A stretch of DNA of 64,000 nucleotides, taken from positions 1 to 64,000 of the forward strand of contig JAIXYK010000026.1 of NCBI GenBank assembly GCA_027490225.1. Reading direction: 5' to 3'. Below are positions 52,348-61,936 of this stretch, in pieces. Source of the stretch: Bacteroidota bacterium (GTDB taxonomy: Bacteria > Bacteroidota > Bacteroidia > M30B66). The notes beneath the pieces were generated by a model. The model was given only the letters and a program-made list of their open reading frames with translations, made no database searches and was not told the DNA's origin. Numbering within the stretch: the first letter of the stretch is position 1; each line of letters begins with the position of its first letter. The translations under genes were made by a program, and so were the position numbers.

Positions 52348-53601
52348 GTGAAATCAATCATATTTCTTCTTCTAACATCATTCTTTCTACAAGTAAATGC
52401 ACAAGTATCGCTTACCGAGCAGATAAACGCGAAACAAAAAGAAGTAGAGCAATTAAAAGATAATGAAAAGCGGTTAAAAGTTGAATTGGAACAACTAAAA
52501 CTCGCTCGGATTAGAGTTGATTTAGAAAAAGAAGTTTTGCCAGAAATTCTTGTAGGTGAAGAAGTGGTAATGCATGCTGCAATGGCATTGGTTTACAGCG
52601 AAAAAGACGAGCAAGCTAAATGGGTTGCACATATCATTACTCCAGATGTGTCTTCAGGTTTAATAGGTAGAAGTAATGATTTCAGACCTGATAGTTTGAT
52701 TAAAACCGGTTCTGCAACTGAAGAAGATTACTTTCTAAAAGAATTGCTAGCAGATGGAACATACAAATACGACGGATTTGGATTTGATCGCGGACATTTG
52801 GCACCATCGGCAGATTTTAGATGGTCGGCAAAGGCATTGTCTGAGAGTTTTTATTATTCTAACATGTCACCTCAACGGCCTGAATTTAACAGAGTTAGCT
52901 GGGCAAAATTAGAAGACCTATTTAGATCGTACGTTGATAAAAACAAAACAGAATTGTATGTGGTAACTGGGCCATTATTAAGAGATGGTTTGCCTAAAGT
53001 AGAAAGGGCTAAAAACAAACCAACAATTCCTGTCTATTATTTTAAAGTTGTAATAGACAAAGCAAATAAACGAGGAATTGGTTTTTTAATGCCAAATAAA
53101 TTATGTGAAGGACCTACAGAAAGTTATTCTGTTTCGATTGACAGTATTGAAACATTAACAGGAATCAATTTTTTTGTTGCACTCCCCGACGAACTTGAAA
53201 ATACAATTGAGCAACAAAAAGATGTAAAACCTTGGATGTCACCTAAGGAGCAAAATGATGTGAAACCATTAGACCCTACTGAACTTCCTAAAAAACATTT
53301 TAATACAGTTCAAGCCAAACTTTACAAAGGATTAAATGAAACTATAACTGTTTGCGGAACGGTGGTAAGTACGAAGCTTTCATCCAAAGGAAATATATTC
53401 CTAAACTTAGATAAAGGATTTCCTAATCAGATTTTTACTGTAACGATATTCAAAGATAAAGTCATTAATTTTTCTTATTTACCAAATGAAGAATTATTCG
53501 GTAAAACAATTTGTATAGAAGGCAAAGTTGCTGATTTTAATGGAACACCATCAATGGTTGTGGACGATGAACATGCAATTAAATTTTTTGAAAATGAATA
53601 G
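52348..53601 (+). CDS. Secreted DNA/RNA non-specific endonuclease with C-terminal OB-like domain
   Basis: A 417-residue protein. The signal peptide (about 1-19, KSIIFLLLTSFFLQVNAQ) is followed by a coiled coil (about 25-60, QKEVEQLKDNEKRLKVELEQL). The nuclease domain carries the DRGH-type catalytic motif FDRGHLAPSADFRWS with the catalytic His and the Asn region SNMSPQRPEFNRVSW. From about residue 330 a beta-rich OB-fold-like domain (ETITVCGTVVSTKLSSKGN) ends the protein. It should be exported and degrade nucleic acids outside the cell or in the periplasm. The start is GTG. It overlaps tspO by 8 bp. Confidence 0.88.
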   Translation: MKSIIFLLLTSFFLQVNAQVSLTEQINAKQKEVEQLKDNEKRLKVELEQLKLARIRVDLEKEVLPEILVGEEVVMHAAMALVYSEKDEQAKWVAHIITPDVSSGLIGRSNDFRPDSLIKTGSATEEDYFLKELLADGTYKYDGFGFDRGHLAPSADFRWSAKALSESFYYSNMSPQRPEFNRVSWAKLEDLFRSYVDKNKTELYVVTGPLLRDGLPKVERAKNKPTIPVYYFKVVIDKANKRGIGFLMPNKLCEGPTESYSVSIDSIETLTGINFFVALPDELENTIEQQKDVKPWMSPKEQNDVKPLDPTELPKKHFNTVQAKLYKGLNETITVCGTVVSTKLSSKGNIFLNLDKGFPNQIFTVTIFKDKVINFSYLPNEELFGKTICIEGKVADFNGTPSMVVDDEHAIKFFENE

Positions 53602-54067
53602 ATTTTTGAAGATTATAATTTGCCTTTTACTGCCATTAATAATTGGAGGATTCTCTGGATATTTCACTGTTGATGGCGTGAGAGAATGGTATTTTACAAT
53701 TAATAAACCTTCATTTAATCCTCCAAATGGAATTTTCGGACCAGTATGGACGTTTCTTTATATTTTAATGGGTATTTCTTTATTTAGAATAAGTGATTTA
53801 AAAGCCAGTAAAGAAAGAAATTATGCACTGTTGCTTTTTGGTATTCAACTTATTCTGAATTTTTTTTGGAGCTTGATATTTTTTAAATTTCATTTTATTG
53901 GATTAGCTCTTTTAGATATTTTAATTCTATGGATTTTAATATTTATGATGATTTTAAAATTCAAGAAATTAGATACTACCGCAAGCTTCCTTCAAATACC
54001 TTATTTAATCTGGGTAAGTTTTGCAAGTATTCTCAATATTTCAATCCTCTATTTAAATTCAAATTAA
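53594..54067 (+). CDS. tspO: TspO/MBR family tryptophan-rich sensory protein
   Basis: A 157-residue integral membrane protein with five helices. The family signature is visible in YFTINKPSFNPPNGIFGPVW and FLYILMGISLF, and the later WSLIFFKFHFIGLALLDI is typical. TspO proteins bind porphyrins and have been linked to tetrapyrrole transport and stress responses. I use the ATG at 53594, which overlaps the nuclease stop by 8 bp; a longer frame upstream is inside the nuclease gene. It is followed with a 1-base overlap (TAATG) by the Gre-like gene. Confidence 0.9.
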   Translation: MNRFLKIIICLLLPLIIGGFSGYFTVDGVREWYFTINKPSFNPPNGIFGPVWTFLYILMGISLFRISDLKASKERNYALLLFGIQLILNFFWSLIFFKFHFIGLALLDILILWILIFMMILKFKKLDTTASFLQIPYLIWVSFASILNISILYLNSN

Positions 54068-54513
54068 TGAATAAAGTTGAGATACATGCGAAATGCTTTG
54101 ATTTAATTGATTTAAAATTAAATGAGTTACAAAAAGAAATTTCTGAATTGAATAGTTCTGTACAAAATGAAACAAAAAGCAGTGCCGGAGATAAACATGA
54201 GACTTCAAGGGCAATGATTCAACAGGAAATAGATTTTGCAAATCAACGGCTAAAAGAACTGCAAATAGCAAAAAGTGATTTAAATAAAATTAATCCTTTA
54301 CTTGTAAATAAATCTATAAATACAGGAAGTTTAATCGAAACAAATATTGGTAATATTTATTTTGCACTTGCATTGGGGAAAATAAAATATCAAAATTTAG
54401 ACTTTAACGTACTCAGCATTCAATCGCCAATAGGCTTATTATTAAAAGAGAAAAATAAAGGAGATAAAATAATTTTAAACGGAAAAGAAGTAATTATTCA
54501 TTCAATTTATTAA
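54067..54513 (+). CDS. Gre-like transcription factor (coiled coil plus GreA C-terminal domain)
   Basis: A 148-residue protein. An N-terminal coiled coil (LKLNELQKEISELNSSVQNE, then QQEIDFANQRLKELQIAKSD) is joined to a C-terminal domain with SPIGLLLKEKNKGDKIILNG, the GreA/GreB C-terminal signature. In Bacteroidetes, similar proteins are often mislabelled 3-oxoacyl-ACP synthase, but nothing here resembles a condensing enzyme. The family architecture suggests binding to RNA polymerase near its secondary channel; this is inference. Its start overlaps the tspO stop by 1 base. Its stop overlaps the converging gene's by 4 bp. Confidence 0.8.
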   Translation: MNKVEIHAKCFDLIDLKLNELQKEISELNSSVQNETKSSAGDKHETSRAMIQQEIDFANQRLKELQIAKSDLNKINPLLVNKSINTGSLIETNIGNIYFALALGKIKYQNLDFNVLSIQSPIGLLLKEKNKGDKIILNGKEVIIHSIY

Positions 54514-56825
54514 TAATCTTTATTCTTAATACATACTGGATTTCCTGGAGAATTATAAGTACAAAAATACCCACATTGCGCAATAACCTCTTTGTAATAT
54601 TTTGAATCTTTAAAATCAACATTCATCATTTTAAAGTAAACACCTGCCTGAAAATCTCCACTTCCTTCTCCCCAGGAATCTTCCAACCAAGCATTGTGTT
54701 CGCATTTGGCAAGCATCCAAGCGCATTTTGCTCTGAATTCTTTATTTGTTGAAAGCGACATAGCCAATAAATAATTCTTTTCGGCTTCTTTCATACTATA
54801 ATATACACCTACTTCCTGATTTTTTTTGAATGAATAACCATTAAATCTATTTGATTCTTGATAATTCCAATTTATAGCAGTGGCAGAAAACACCCTTGCA
54901 TTTCCATACCAAGTCATATTATACAAACCGTTTGCATATAAAAAATAATTATTAGCCCGTTCCTGATTATCTTTTTCCGATGCAGCTTTTTTAGAAAGCT
55001 CTATCATTTTTTCTACAAATTTCAGCTTAGTATACACTACTTTCTGAGGCATTGCATGGTCGCAATCATGACAATCTTGAATTCTTATATTGAAAGGATT
55101 TCCCAAAAGCTCTCCAGCACCCGAAGCTTCATTCTTTCTAAAAATTTCAGCAGCTCCAACAAAATCATAATTCATTGCCTTTTGCACTGCTTGAATTTCA
55201 TACAATTCTGATATTTTCAAAAAGTATTTAGAAATAATATAGATGTCCCATTCCGTTTTATTAGGTTGATTCATAAAATCAATCATTTTCTGGATATTAT
55301 CTTCATCTTTATAAAATTCATCTGCATTGGTTTTACACAATTCAGCCCTAATTGGATCATTCTTAGAATACAGCATTGACAAATGTGTTTTTATCCATCT
55401 AATCGTATTTTCAGGCCTAAGATTTAGAGAGTTGTAAGAAGTAATTCTGGTAATTAAATCTAATAAATATGACTCATCCGCTTTTTGAATTTCTGTCAAT
55501 TTACTAGCAAATACAATTGATTTAATTAAATTTAATTGTGCTGAACATATTTCACTTTTTCCCGAAAATGTTTGTCCTGTTTTTATCCACTCTTCACTTC
55601 TTTTATTGTTTCCTATCAACCAGTTTAAATAAGCAGCTGATGCATACCAAACTCCATTTTCTTTAAAGTGAAGTGTTGTATTTTCTTCAACAAAATTTAC
55701 AAGTTCCTTCACATTTGCACTATCAATAGATTTCCATGAATAAAATGGATTTCCAATATAAGATGAATAATCTCTTTCGTCTTCAGAAGACCTATCATAC
55801 ATTTCATCCTGACCTTCATAAACAGGATTATGGAGTAATTTATTTTCTGCAATATTGATTGAACGTACCAATAATAATTCAATAAACTCAGATGTAGGAT
55901 TTAATTGAACTATCTCTCTCATTGCTCTTAATGGATCAAGATAAACTCCAAATAAATGCCAGAGCGATTCTTTATCACGAATTGTTTTAGCATTTAAAAT
56001 TGTTAATTTCCATTCTTCTTCAGATTGTGGATGAAAGCTTTCGAAAGCTGAAACGCGTTGTTGCTTGCATTCATCATAAATTTTTGCATAAATTAAATTG
56101 GATGCTGCATATTGTTTCAATTTATATAAACAGGCGGCTTTATATCCTAATATCCTGTAATACATTGAACCTATAGTTGCATTTCCCTTGAAATCTTTAT
56201 CAAAAAAATCTATTCCTTTTTGAAATTGACCTAATAAATAATATGCCCTAATTTCCTGAAATATCCACCTAATTTTTATAAAATCATTTTTCTCATTTTT
56301 TCGAAAGGCAACAATTTTCTCTACATTCTTCAATAATTCTGTCCGATCAAAACTAGTAGGAGTCCAATCATCGTAACTAACTCTGGTGTAGGTTTCTAAT
56401 TCTTTAGCATATTCCAAATATGCAAGTCCGGCATTGATTTTTTCTGTTGTTAAACTATTATTAAACGCGTTTTTTTCCGTTTGTTTTTTAAATTTAAACA
56501 AAGAAGCTTTAAACTGTTTTAAGTCTGAATTGTAAAAGCTGTAAACTAAGTAAAAAATAGAATCAGCATTATTTTCATTTCCAAAATATTCTTTCCATTC
56601 ATCAATACTAATTTGAAATCCGTAAGGTTCGCCAACTTCAGCATAATAATCATTATAAGAAAGAAAAAAAGGAGTGAATTTTTCTTGCTGAATAATTTCA
56701 GGGGCGAAAATACTCATATCTCGAATATCGTACATTCCAGAATCGGCGCACCCATTTACCCTTTGCAGTGAAAGAGGACTTAACAAAATACTAATTAAAA
56801 GTACTAACGATATTTTTAATTTCAT
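54510..56825 (-). CDS. Large secreted protein of unknown function (TPR-like helical)
   Basis: A 771-residue protein with a signal peptide (about 1-25, ending RVNGC or so). The mature start CADSGMYDIRDMSIFAPEIIQ is followed by a long helical region with aromatic/alanine spacing like TPR/SEL1 solenoids (YRILGYKAACLYKLKQYAASNLIYAKIYDE). The C-terminal third has cysteines (CHDCD, AKCEHNA, CGYFCTY). I cannot name the family. The 5' end overlaps the lipoprotein gene's 3' end by 35 bp, so the two are translated together. Its stop overlaps the Gre-like stop. Confidence 0.7.
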   Translation of the reverse strand: MKLKISLVLLISILLSPLSLQRVNGCADSGMYDIRDMSIFAPEIIQQEKFTPFFLSYNDYYAEVGEPYGFQISIDEWKEYFGNENNADSIFYLVYSFYNSDLKQFKASLFKFKKQTEKNAFNNSLTTEKINAGLAYLEYAKELETYTRVSYDDWTPTSFDRTELLKNVEKIVAFRKNEKNDFIKIRWIFQEIRAYYLLGQFQKGIDFFDKDFKGNATIGSMYYRILGYKAACLYKLKQYAASNLIYAKIYDECKQQRVSAFESFHPQSEEEWKLTILNAKTIRDKESLWHLFGVYLDPLRAMREIVQLNPTSEFIELLLVRSINIAENKLLHNPVYEGQDEMYDRSSEDERDYSSYIGNPFYSWKSIDSANVKELVNFVEENTTLHFKENGVWYASAAYLNWLIGNNKRSEEWIKTGQTFSGKSEICSAQLNLIKSIVFASKLTEIQKADESYLLDLITRITSYNSLNLRPENTIRWIKTHLSMLYSKNDPIRAELCKTNADEFYKDEDNIQKMIDFMNQPNKTEWDIYIISKYFLKISELYEIQAVQKAMNYDFVGAAEIFRKNEASGAGELLGNPFNIRIQDCHDCDHAMPQKVVYTKLKFVEKMIELSKKAASEKDNQERANNYFLYANGLYNMTWYGNARVFSATAINWNYQESNRFNGYSFKKNQEVGVYYSMKEAEKNYLLAMSLSTNKEFRAKCAWMLAKCEHNAWLEDSWGEGSGDFQAGVYFKMMNVDFKDSKYYKEVIAQCGYFCTYNSPGNPVCIKNKDY

Positions 56826-57900
56826 TGGGTGGGAAAATTGATATAATGGTCGAATCTAAATGATAAAATGCAACAGTAAAGCTGGCTGAATTTAAGTTTT
56901 CACTCAGTTGTAAAGCTGCTTTTTTGCAAACTTCGGGAGATATTTCTTCTACTCTTACTCTGTCTCCTTTATCAAAATAAACTCCTCTAAATAAATTTGA
57001 TTGCTCAGCAATATAAATATTATCGTTGATCAATTTAAAGTTTGGATTTAATTTGATTTCTTTAATTGTTAGTTGATTAATGATTTTAAAAACACTTCCA
57101 GATTTAAAGCATATTCCCCAAGAAAATAGAGGTAAAGCAACATCTAAGCGCAGCGGATATTGTTTAACGTAGGAAACATATTTTCCAGCATCATTCTCAT
57201 TATAAATAGAGTTTTTACAATTATAATCTGTTAATTTTCCCATATTATAAAACATCAGCATTCCTTTGTCTACAGGGGGAATTCCTGTAATATCAAAGTA
57301 CTTTACTTGGTGTAGCCTGATTGTAGCTGAAATTAAATTTTTGTTTTCTGAAAGCCTTATAATTTCTAAAAGGAACTGAAAATATCTATCCTTCGTTTTT
57401 TCTGTCCAATCGCAATCAAACTGTAATTCTTGAAAATCAAATTTTCTATTGCTAAAAATACCATTGATTAATGTATAGCAGTTTTTAGCTAATGAATTAA
57501 TTGAGTCAGTTTTGATATTCACAAAAACTTGATTCTCAATAAAAACGACAGGAATGACATCTGTTTTTAATGTATCAAGGGTATCCAGTAATAACTTAGC
57601 ATTTGGTATAGGCTTTTTATTTTCATTGTCCCATTTCACATCAAAACACCTGATATAAAGAAGAGACGATTTGCATTCTTCAAGGTAATTAAATTCTCTT
57701 TTGCCTAGACTTAATTCTGATTTCCAATGGTAAAAAGCTGTTGTGATTTCTTTCTTCTCATTTTTACCACATCCAAAAATCAAAATTGTCAGTAGCAAAA
57801 AACAATAGAATGCCTGTAGTTTAATAGCTTGTATTAAATGGTAGGAATTCAAATGCTGTAGATGTAAAAATAAGGTGTAAAATAACAACATTTTGAGCAC
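56791..57900 (-). CDS. Putative lipoprotein with DUF3142-like TIM-barrel pattern
   Basis: A protein of up to 369 residues with a lipobox (ILIFGC, Cys about 44) after a long hydrophobic lead. The mature part contains FQELQFDCDWTEKTKDRYFQ, then ATIRLHQVKYFDITGIPPVD and MLMFYNMG, a pattern reminiscent of DUF3142-type TIM-barrel proteins (QxDxDxT ... LS.TIRLHQ). The function is unknown to me. The true start is uncertain: the first in-frame codons are GTG at 57900 and ATG at 57891, and a start nearer the lipobox is possible. It overlaps the downstream TPR-like gene by 35 bp. The pair may act together. Confidence 0.65.
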   Translation of the reverse strand: MLKMLLFYTLFLHLQHLNSYHLIQAIKLQAFYCFLLLTILIFGCGKNEKKEITTAFYHWKSELSLGKREFNYLEECKSSLLYIRCFDVKWDNENKKPIPNAKLLLDTLDTLKTDVIPVVFIENQVFVNIKTDSINSLAKNCYTLINGIFSNRKFDFQELQFDCDWTEKTKDRYFQFLLEIIRLSENKNLISATIRLHQVKYFDITGIPPVDKGMLMFYNMGKLTDYNCKNSIYNENDAGKYVSYVKQYPLRLDVALPLFSWGICFKSGSVFKIINQLTIKEIKLNPNFKLINDNIYIAEQSNLFRGVYFDKGDRVRVEEISPEVCKKAALQLSENLNSASFTVAFYHLDSTIISIFPPNEIKNIVSTFN

Positions 57901-57924
57901 ATGAAGTGTTTCGTGTTACCTTTG
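57892..57924 (+). promoter_or_regulatory. Promoter of the Nfu-type gene
   Basis: TTTG (57892-57895), a 21-base spacer and TACCTTTG (57917-57924) match the Bacteroidetes consensus. The ATG at 57942 is 17 bases downstream. Confidence 0.75.
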
Positions 57925-57941
57925 CAAAAATTAAATTAAGT

Positions 57942-58535
57942 ATGTCTATTACACCAACAATTGTTTACGCTGAAGCAACACCCAATCCAAATACAATGAA
58001 ATTTGTTGCAAACCGATTAATAATTGAGCCCAATAAAATTGTTGAATATTTAAATGAAAGCGAGTGCGAAGGCGCTCCTTTGGCAAAAGAGTTATTTAAA
58101 GGAGGTTATGTTAAATCGCTATTTTTTAATAATAACTTTATTTCTATCACTAAAACAGATGTGCAGGAATGGAATAGATTGGTTAGTCCAGTAAGAGAAT
58201 TTTTACAAGATTATTTCACGAAAGCTCTCCCGGTAATTGAAGTTTATCCAGAACCAAAAGAAAAAAGTCAAGAAAGTAATACTGTTTTGATACCAACTGA
58301 AGGGAGTGTAGAAGAAGCAATTATTAACATTTTAGAAGAATACATAAAACCAGCTGTGGAGCAAGATGGCGGTGCTATAAGTTTTAGGTCCTTCAATGAA
58401 GGAATTGTTACAGTTGCTTTGCAGGGTTCATGTTCTGGCTGTCCTTCATCGAAAGTTACGTTGAAATCTGGAATTGAGAACTTGCTCAAAAGAATGCTTC
58501 CGGAAGTGAAAGAAGTAGTTGCAGAAGAGCTTTAA
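57942..58535 (+). CDS. NifU/Nfu family iron-sulfur carrier
   Basis: A 197-residue cytoplasmic iron-sulfur cluster carrier. The N-terminal scaffold-like domain starts IVYAEATPNPNTMKFVANR, the form found in eukaryotic and Bacteroidetes Nfu proteins. The C-terminal NifU domain (about 120-195) carries the CxxC pair in QGSCSGCPSSKVTL that holds the [4Fe-4S] cluster. I start the gene at the ATG at 57942, because the longer frame begins upstream of the promoter's -7 box. It stands divergent from the unknown lipoprotein and 107 bp before the DUF177 gene. Confidence 0.93.
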   Translation: MSITPTIVYAEATPNPNTMKFVANRLIIEPNKIVEYLNESECEGAPLAKELFKGGYVKSLFFNNNFISITKTDVQEWNRLVSPVREFLQDYFTKALPVIEVYPEPKEKSQESNTVLIPTEGSVEEAIINILEEYIKPAVEQDGGAISFRSFNEGIVTVALQGSCSGCPSSKVTLKSGIENLLKRMLPEVKEVVAEEL

Positions 58536-58588
58536 CGTCTGACTTCCTAAGAGTTTTCATACAAAAGAATGTTTATTTAAAATTCTTG

Positions 58589-58618
58589 TTTGATGAATTC
58601 GAAAAAAATGTATCTTTG
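58589..58618 (+). promoter_or_regulatory. Promoter of the DUF177-rpmF-plsX-fabH-acc run
   Basis: TTTG (58589-58592), an 18-base spacer and TATCTTTG (58611-58618) match the Bacteroidetes consensus. The ATG at 58643 is 24 bases downstream. This is among the best promoters in the window. Confidence 0.8.
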
Positions 58619-58642
58619 CGTCCCTTTTTCTAAAGAGCACTG

Positions 58643-59185
58643 ATGTTGGACTATTTCGAACAATTTGTAATTCAATTTTCTGGCTTATCAACAGGGAATC
58701 ATGAATATGAATTTCATATTAATGATGCGTTCTTTAAAAACTTAGAAAATGGCTTGATTCAAAAAGGTGATGTTGAAGTAAAAGTTTTGCTTGACAAGAC
58801 TCCAACTTTAATGACATTTGACATTGAATTTAAAGGAAAGGTTGAAGTGGAATGTGACAGATGCGCGTCTTTTTCTGACATGCCTGTTGAAGGAGAGCAC
58901 AGGTTATTGGTTCAACTAGGCGATGCTTACGTTGAAGAAGATGACATGATTATTATTCCAAGAACAGATTATCAATTTAATCTTTTTCAACATATATACG
59001 ATTGCATAGCATTAGCATTGCCATTGAGGATAGTTCCTTGTGAGATAACTTTAGATAAAAGCAATTGCGACCAAACTGTTATTTCAAGGCTAGAAGCAAT
59101 AAGTCAAGAACAAATAATTATTGCTCAAGAAACGGTTGACCCTCGTTGGGACAAACTACGTAACTTGGGCAAAGACAATATATAA
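58643..59185 (+). CDS. DUF177 (YceD-like) protein
   Basis: A 180-residue protein of the DUF177/YceD family, with the conserved VEVECDRCASF cysteine pair (about 70-80) and the C-terminal CNCDQT-type pattern (DKSNCDQTVI). In most bacteria this gene lies beside rpmF, as here, and its product is needed for proper large ribosomal RNA processing in some species. The precise role is not settled. It is the first gene of the run, 23 bp before rpmF. Confidence 0.9.
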   Translation: MLDYFEQFVIQFSGLSTGNHEYEFHINDAFFKNLENGLIQKGDVEVKVLLDKTPTLMTFDIEFKGKVEVECDRCASFSDMPVEGEHRLLVQLGDAYVEEDDMIIIPRTDYQFNLFQHIYDCIALALPLRIVPCEITLDKSNCDQTVISRLEAISQEQIIIAQETVDPRWDKLRNLGKDNI

Positions 59186-59208
59186 ACCGAATACAAAAAC
59201 GATAAACT

Positions 59209-59400
59209 ATGGCACATCCGAAACGGAAAATTTCGAAGACACGCCGCGATAAACGCAGAACTCATTATAAAGCTGAAGCTCCAACTTTAGCTAAGTGTTC
59301 AACAACAGGTACTATACACTTGTTTCACAGAGCTTATTATGTAGAGGGAGCCCTTTACTACAAAGGCAAAGTGGTAGTTCCGGCAAAAGTTACTGCCTAA
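59209..59400 (+). CDS. rpmF: 50S ribosomal protein L32
   Basis: A 63-residue large-subunit ribosomal protein. The N-terminus [20 protein letters not shown] is the family hallmark. Unlike the zinc-ribbon form, this copy has a single Cys ([17 protein letters not shown]), so it is the zinc-independent type common in Bacteroidetes. It is 23 bp after DUF177 and 38 bp before plsX. Confidence 0.96.
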   Translation: MAHPKRKISKTRRDKRRTHYKAEAPTLAKCSTTGTIHLFHRAYYVEGALYYKGKVVVPAKVTA

Positions 59401-59438
59401 TTGTACAGCGAAATAACTGCTCAAATAGCGGAATTTCG

Positions 59439-60383
59439 ATGCACATAGGAATAGATATTATGGGGGGAGATTATGCTCCTCTCGCTACTGTCAACGGAGC
59501 AATTCTGGCGGCAAACGTACTACCTACGTCTTGCCGTTTGGTGCTTATTGGAGACGAAAATAAAATAAAATCAATCTTAAAAGATCAAAACTACGATACT
59601 TCTAAATTTGATTTCGTTCACAGTGATTCTGTAATAGAAATGGGTGAACATCCAGCAAGAGCTTTTACTCAAAAACAAAACTCCAGTATTTCCATTGGTT
59701 TTAATCTTTTAAAAGAAGGCAAAATAGATGCTTTTGTTGGAGCTGGGAATACAGGAGCTATGCTAGTTGGTGCTGTTTTAAGTGTAAAACCTATTGAAGG
59801 AATACAAAGACCTTGTATTATGTCGTTGATTCCAAAAGAGAATGGTGGATTCGGAATTCTATTAGATGTTGGTTCCAATGCTGATTGCAAACCAGAAACT
59901 TTATTACAATTTGCATTGCTAGGTTCAACATATGCTTCGAGTGTGCTCAATATAAACTTGCCTAAAATAGGATTGATTAATATTGGAGAAGAGCCTGAAA
60001 AAGGGAATGCCCTTGCTCAGGCCGCATATCTGTTACTAAAAGAAAATACTTCCTTAAATTTCATTGGAAATATTGAAGGTCGTGATTTGTTTAATGATAA
60101 GGCAGATGTAATGGTTTGCGATGGTTTTACTGGAAATGTGGTTTTAAAATTAGCTGAAGCATTCTATAGAATTATTCAAAAAAGAGATATTCAAGATGAA
60201 TATCTGAATCGCTTCAACTACGAAGACTATGGTGGAACACCAATTTTAGGTATAAATTCAACAGTAATTGTTGGACATGGAATTTCAAACGCAAAAGCAA
60301 TCAAAAATATGATTACACTTGCGCAAGATGTAGTGCAAGCACAATTAAAAGAAAAAATAAAATTAGTACTTCAACATGAGTAA
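59439..60383 (+). CDS. plsX: Phosphate acyltransferase PlsX
   Basis: A 314-residue cytoplasmic/peripheral enzyme that makes acyl-phosphate from acyl-ACP at the start of phospholipid synthesis. Family blocks are [66 protein letters not shown] and [16 protein letters not shown] use the ATG at 59439; a longer frame upstream overlaps rpmF in another frame. The fabH gene overlaps its 3' end by 8 bp. Confidence 0.96.
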   Translation: MHIGIDIMGGDYAPLATVNGAILAANVLPTSCRLVLIGDENKIKSILKDQNYDTSKFDFVHSDSVIEMGEHPARAFTQKQNSSISIGFNLLKEGKIDAFVGAGNTGAMLVGAVLSVKPIEGIQRPCIMSLIPKENGGFGILLDVGSNADCKPETLLQFALLGSTYASSVLNINLPKIGLINIGEEPEKGNALAQAAYLLLKENTSLNFIGNIEGRDLFNDKADVMVCDGFTGNVVLKLAEAFYRIIQKRDIQDEYLNRFNYEDYGGTPILGINSTVIVGHGISNAKAIKNMITLAQDVVQAQLKEKIKLVLQHE

Positions 60384-61371
60384 AATTCACGCAGCAATCA
60401 CTGGTGTTAACGGATATGTTCCAGAATATATCTTGAGTAATAAAGAACTTGAAACAACAGTAGAAACAACAGATGAGTGGATTACAAGTAGAACTGGAAT
60501 TTCTGAAAGACGAATTTTAAAAGGCGAAAACAAAGGTATGTCCGATATGGCAGCAGAAGCTGTTAGAGGATTACTAGAAAAAACAGGCACAAAAGCTGAA
60601 GAAATTGATTTGCTAATTTGCACAACCATTACACCCGATATGGTTTTTCCAGCAACAGCAAATATTATTTGTGATAAAATTGGTGCAAAAAACGCTTGGG
60701 GATTTGATTTAGGCGCTGCTTGTAGCGGATTTTTATACGGATTAACTACTGGCTCAAAGTTTATCGAGACAGGTGCTCATAAAAAAGTTGTGGTTGTTGG
60801 TGGAGATAAAATGTCTTCAATTATTGATTACACCGACCGAACTACTTGCGTAATTTTTGGAGATGGTTGTGCTGCAGTGCTATTGGAACCAACAACTGAA
60901 GATTTAGGTGTAATGGACACTATTTTGAGGTCAGACGGGGCGGGAAGACACCATTTACATCAAAAAGCGGGAGGTTCTTTGAAGCCAGCGAGCCATGCTA
61001 CTGTCGACGCTCGCGAACATTACGTATATCAGGAAGGACAGCAAGTGTATAAATTTGCTGTTACAAATATGGCTGAAGTTGCCGCTGAAATTTTAGAAAA
61101 AAACAATTTGGTATCAGATGATATTAATTGGTTAGTACCACATCAAGCCAACCTGCGAATAATTGATGCAACTGCGAATAGAATTGGAATTGGAAGAGAA
61201 AAAGTAATGATCAATATTCAACGTTACGGTAATACTACAAATGGTACTATTCCTCTTTGTTTATGGGAATGGGAGAAACAGCTTAAAAAAGGAGATAATC
61301 TCATTTTAGCTGCATTTGGAGGAGGATTTACCTGGGGGGCAATTTGGCTCAAATGGGCCTACAATTCATAA
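60376..61371 (+). CDS. fabH: 3-oxoacyl-ACP synthase III (FabH)
   Basis: A 331-residue enzyme that starts fatty-acid synthesis from acetyl-CoA and malonyl-ACP. The catalytic Cys116 is in [13 protein letters not shown], the His in VPHQANLRI and the Asn in [11 protein letters not shown]. Its start overlaps the plsX stop by 8 bp. accB follows after 51 bp, so plsX-fabH-accB-accC may form one transcription unit. Confidence 0.97.
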   Translation: MSKIHAAITGVNGYVPEYILSNKELETTVETTDEWITSRTGISERRILKGENKGMSDMAAEAVRGLLEKTGTKAEEIDLLICTTITPDMVFPATANIICDKIGAKNAWGFDLGAACSGFLYGLTTGSKFIETGAHKKVVVVGGDKMSSIIDYTDRTTCVIFGDGCAAVLLEPTTEDLGVMDTILRSDGAGRHHLHQKAGGSLKPASHATVDAREHYVYQEGQQVYKFAVTNMAEVAAEILEKNNLVSDDINWLVPHQANLRIIDATANRIGIGREKVMINIQRYGNTTNGTIPLCLWEWEKQLKKGDNLILAAFGGGFTWGAIWLKWAYNS

Positions 61372-61422
61372 GTAAGACAAAATCATATTTTCATATATTT
61401 ACCCACTTAAAAAAAATATTTT

Positions 61423-61905
61423 ATGGATATTCGTGAAATCCAAGATCTCATTAAATTCGTTGCAAAATCAGGTGTTAGTGAAGTTAGTCTTGAAACAGAT
61501 GACTTCAAATTAACTGTTAAAACTGAGTCTAATTCGAAGCCTAAAGAGAACATTGTTTATCAAGTTGCAGCTGAACCTGCACCCATTGTTATACCAACAG
61601 TTCCAGCAGCTCCTGCGCCTGTTTCTGCAGCGCCCGCAGCACCAGCGCCTGTAGCAGCGAGCAATACAGTTACAATTAAATCACCTATGATTGGTACGTT
61701 CTACCGCTCTTCAGGACCAGATAAACCTTTATTTGTAAATGTTGGCGATGAAGTAAGCCCAGGAAAAGTTATATGCATCATTGAAGCAATGAAATTGTTT
61801 AATGAAATTGAATGTGATGTGAAAGGCAAAATCGTTAAGGTTTTGGTTGATGACGCCACACCAGTTGAATATGATCAACCTTTATTCTTGGTTGAACCTG
61901 CATAA
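61423..61905 (+). CDS. accB: Biotin carboxyl carrier protein of acetyl-CoA carboxylase
   Basis: A 160-residue carrier. The C-terminal biotinyl domain holds the biotinylated Lys124 in IIEAMKLFNEIE. An N-terminal helical region is joined by an Ala/Pro-rich linker (about 49-80, APAPVSAAPAAPAPV) that lets the arm swing between carboxylase sites. It lies 31 bp before accC, with which it works. Confidence 0.96.
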   Translation: MDIREIQDLIKFVAKSGVSEVSLETDDFKLTVKTESNSKPKENIVYQVAAEPAPIVIPTVPAAPAPVSAAPAAPAPVAASNTVTIKSPMIGTFYRSSGPDKPLFVNVGDEVSPGKVICIIEAMKLFNEIECDVKGKIVKVLVDDATPVEYDQPLFLVEPA

Positions 61906-61936
61906 TTATTTGTTCCACGTTTAAAACTAATAATAC

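Noticed and set aside
54067-54513. 3-oxoacyl-ACP synthase annotation for the Gre-like gene
   Set aside because: The 148-residue protein has a coiled coil and a GreA-like C-terminal domain, with no condensing-enzyme motif.
59295-59438. An N-terminal extension of plsX
   Set aside because: It overlaps rpmF in a different frame, and the conserved PlsX N-terminus starts at 59439.
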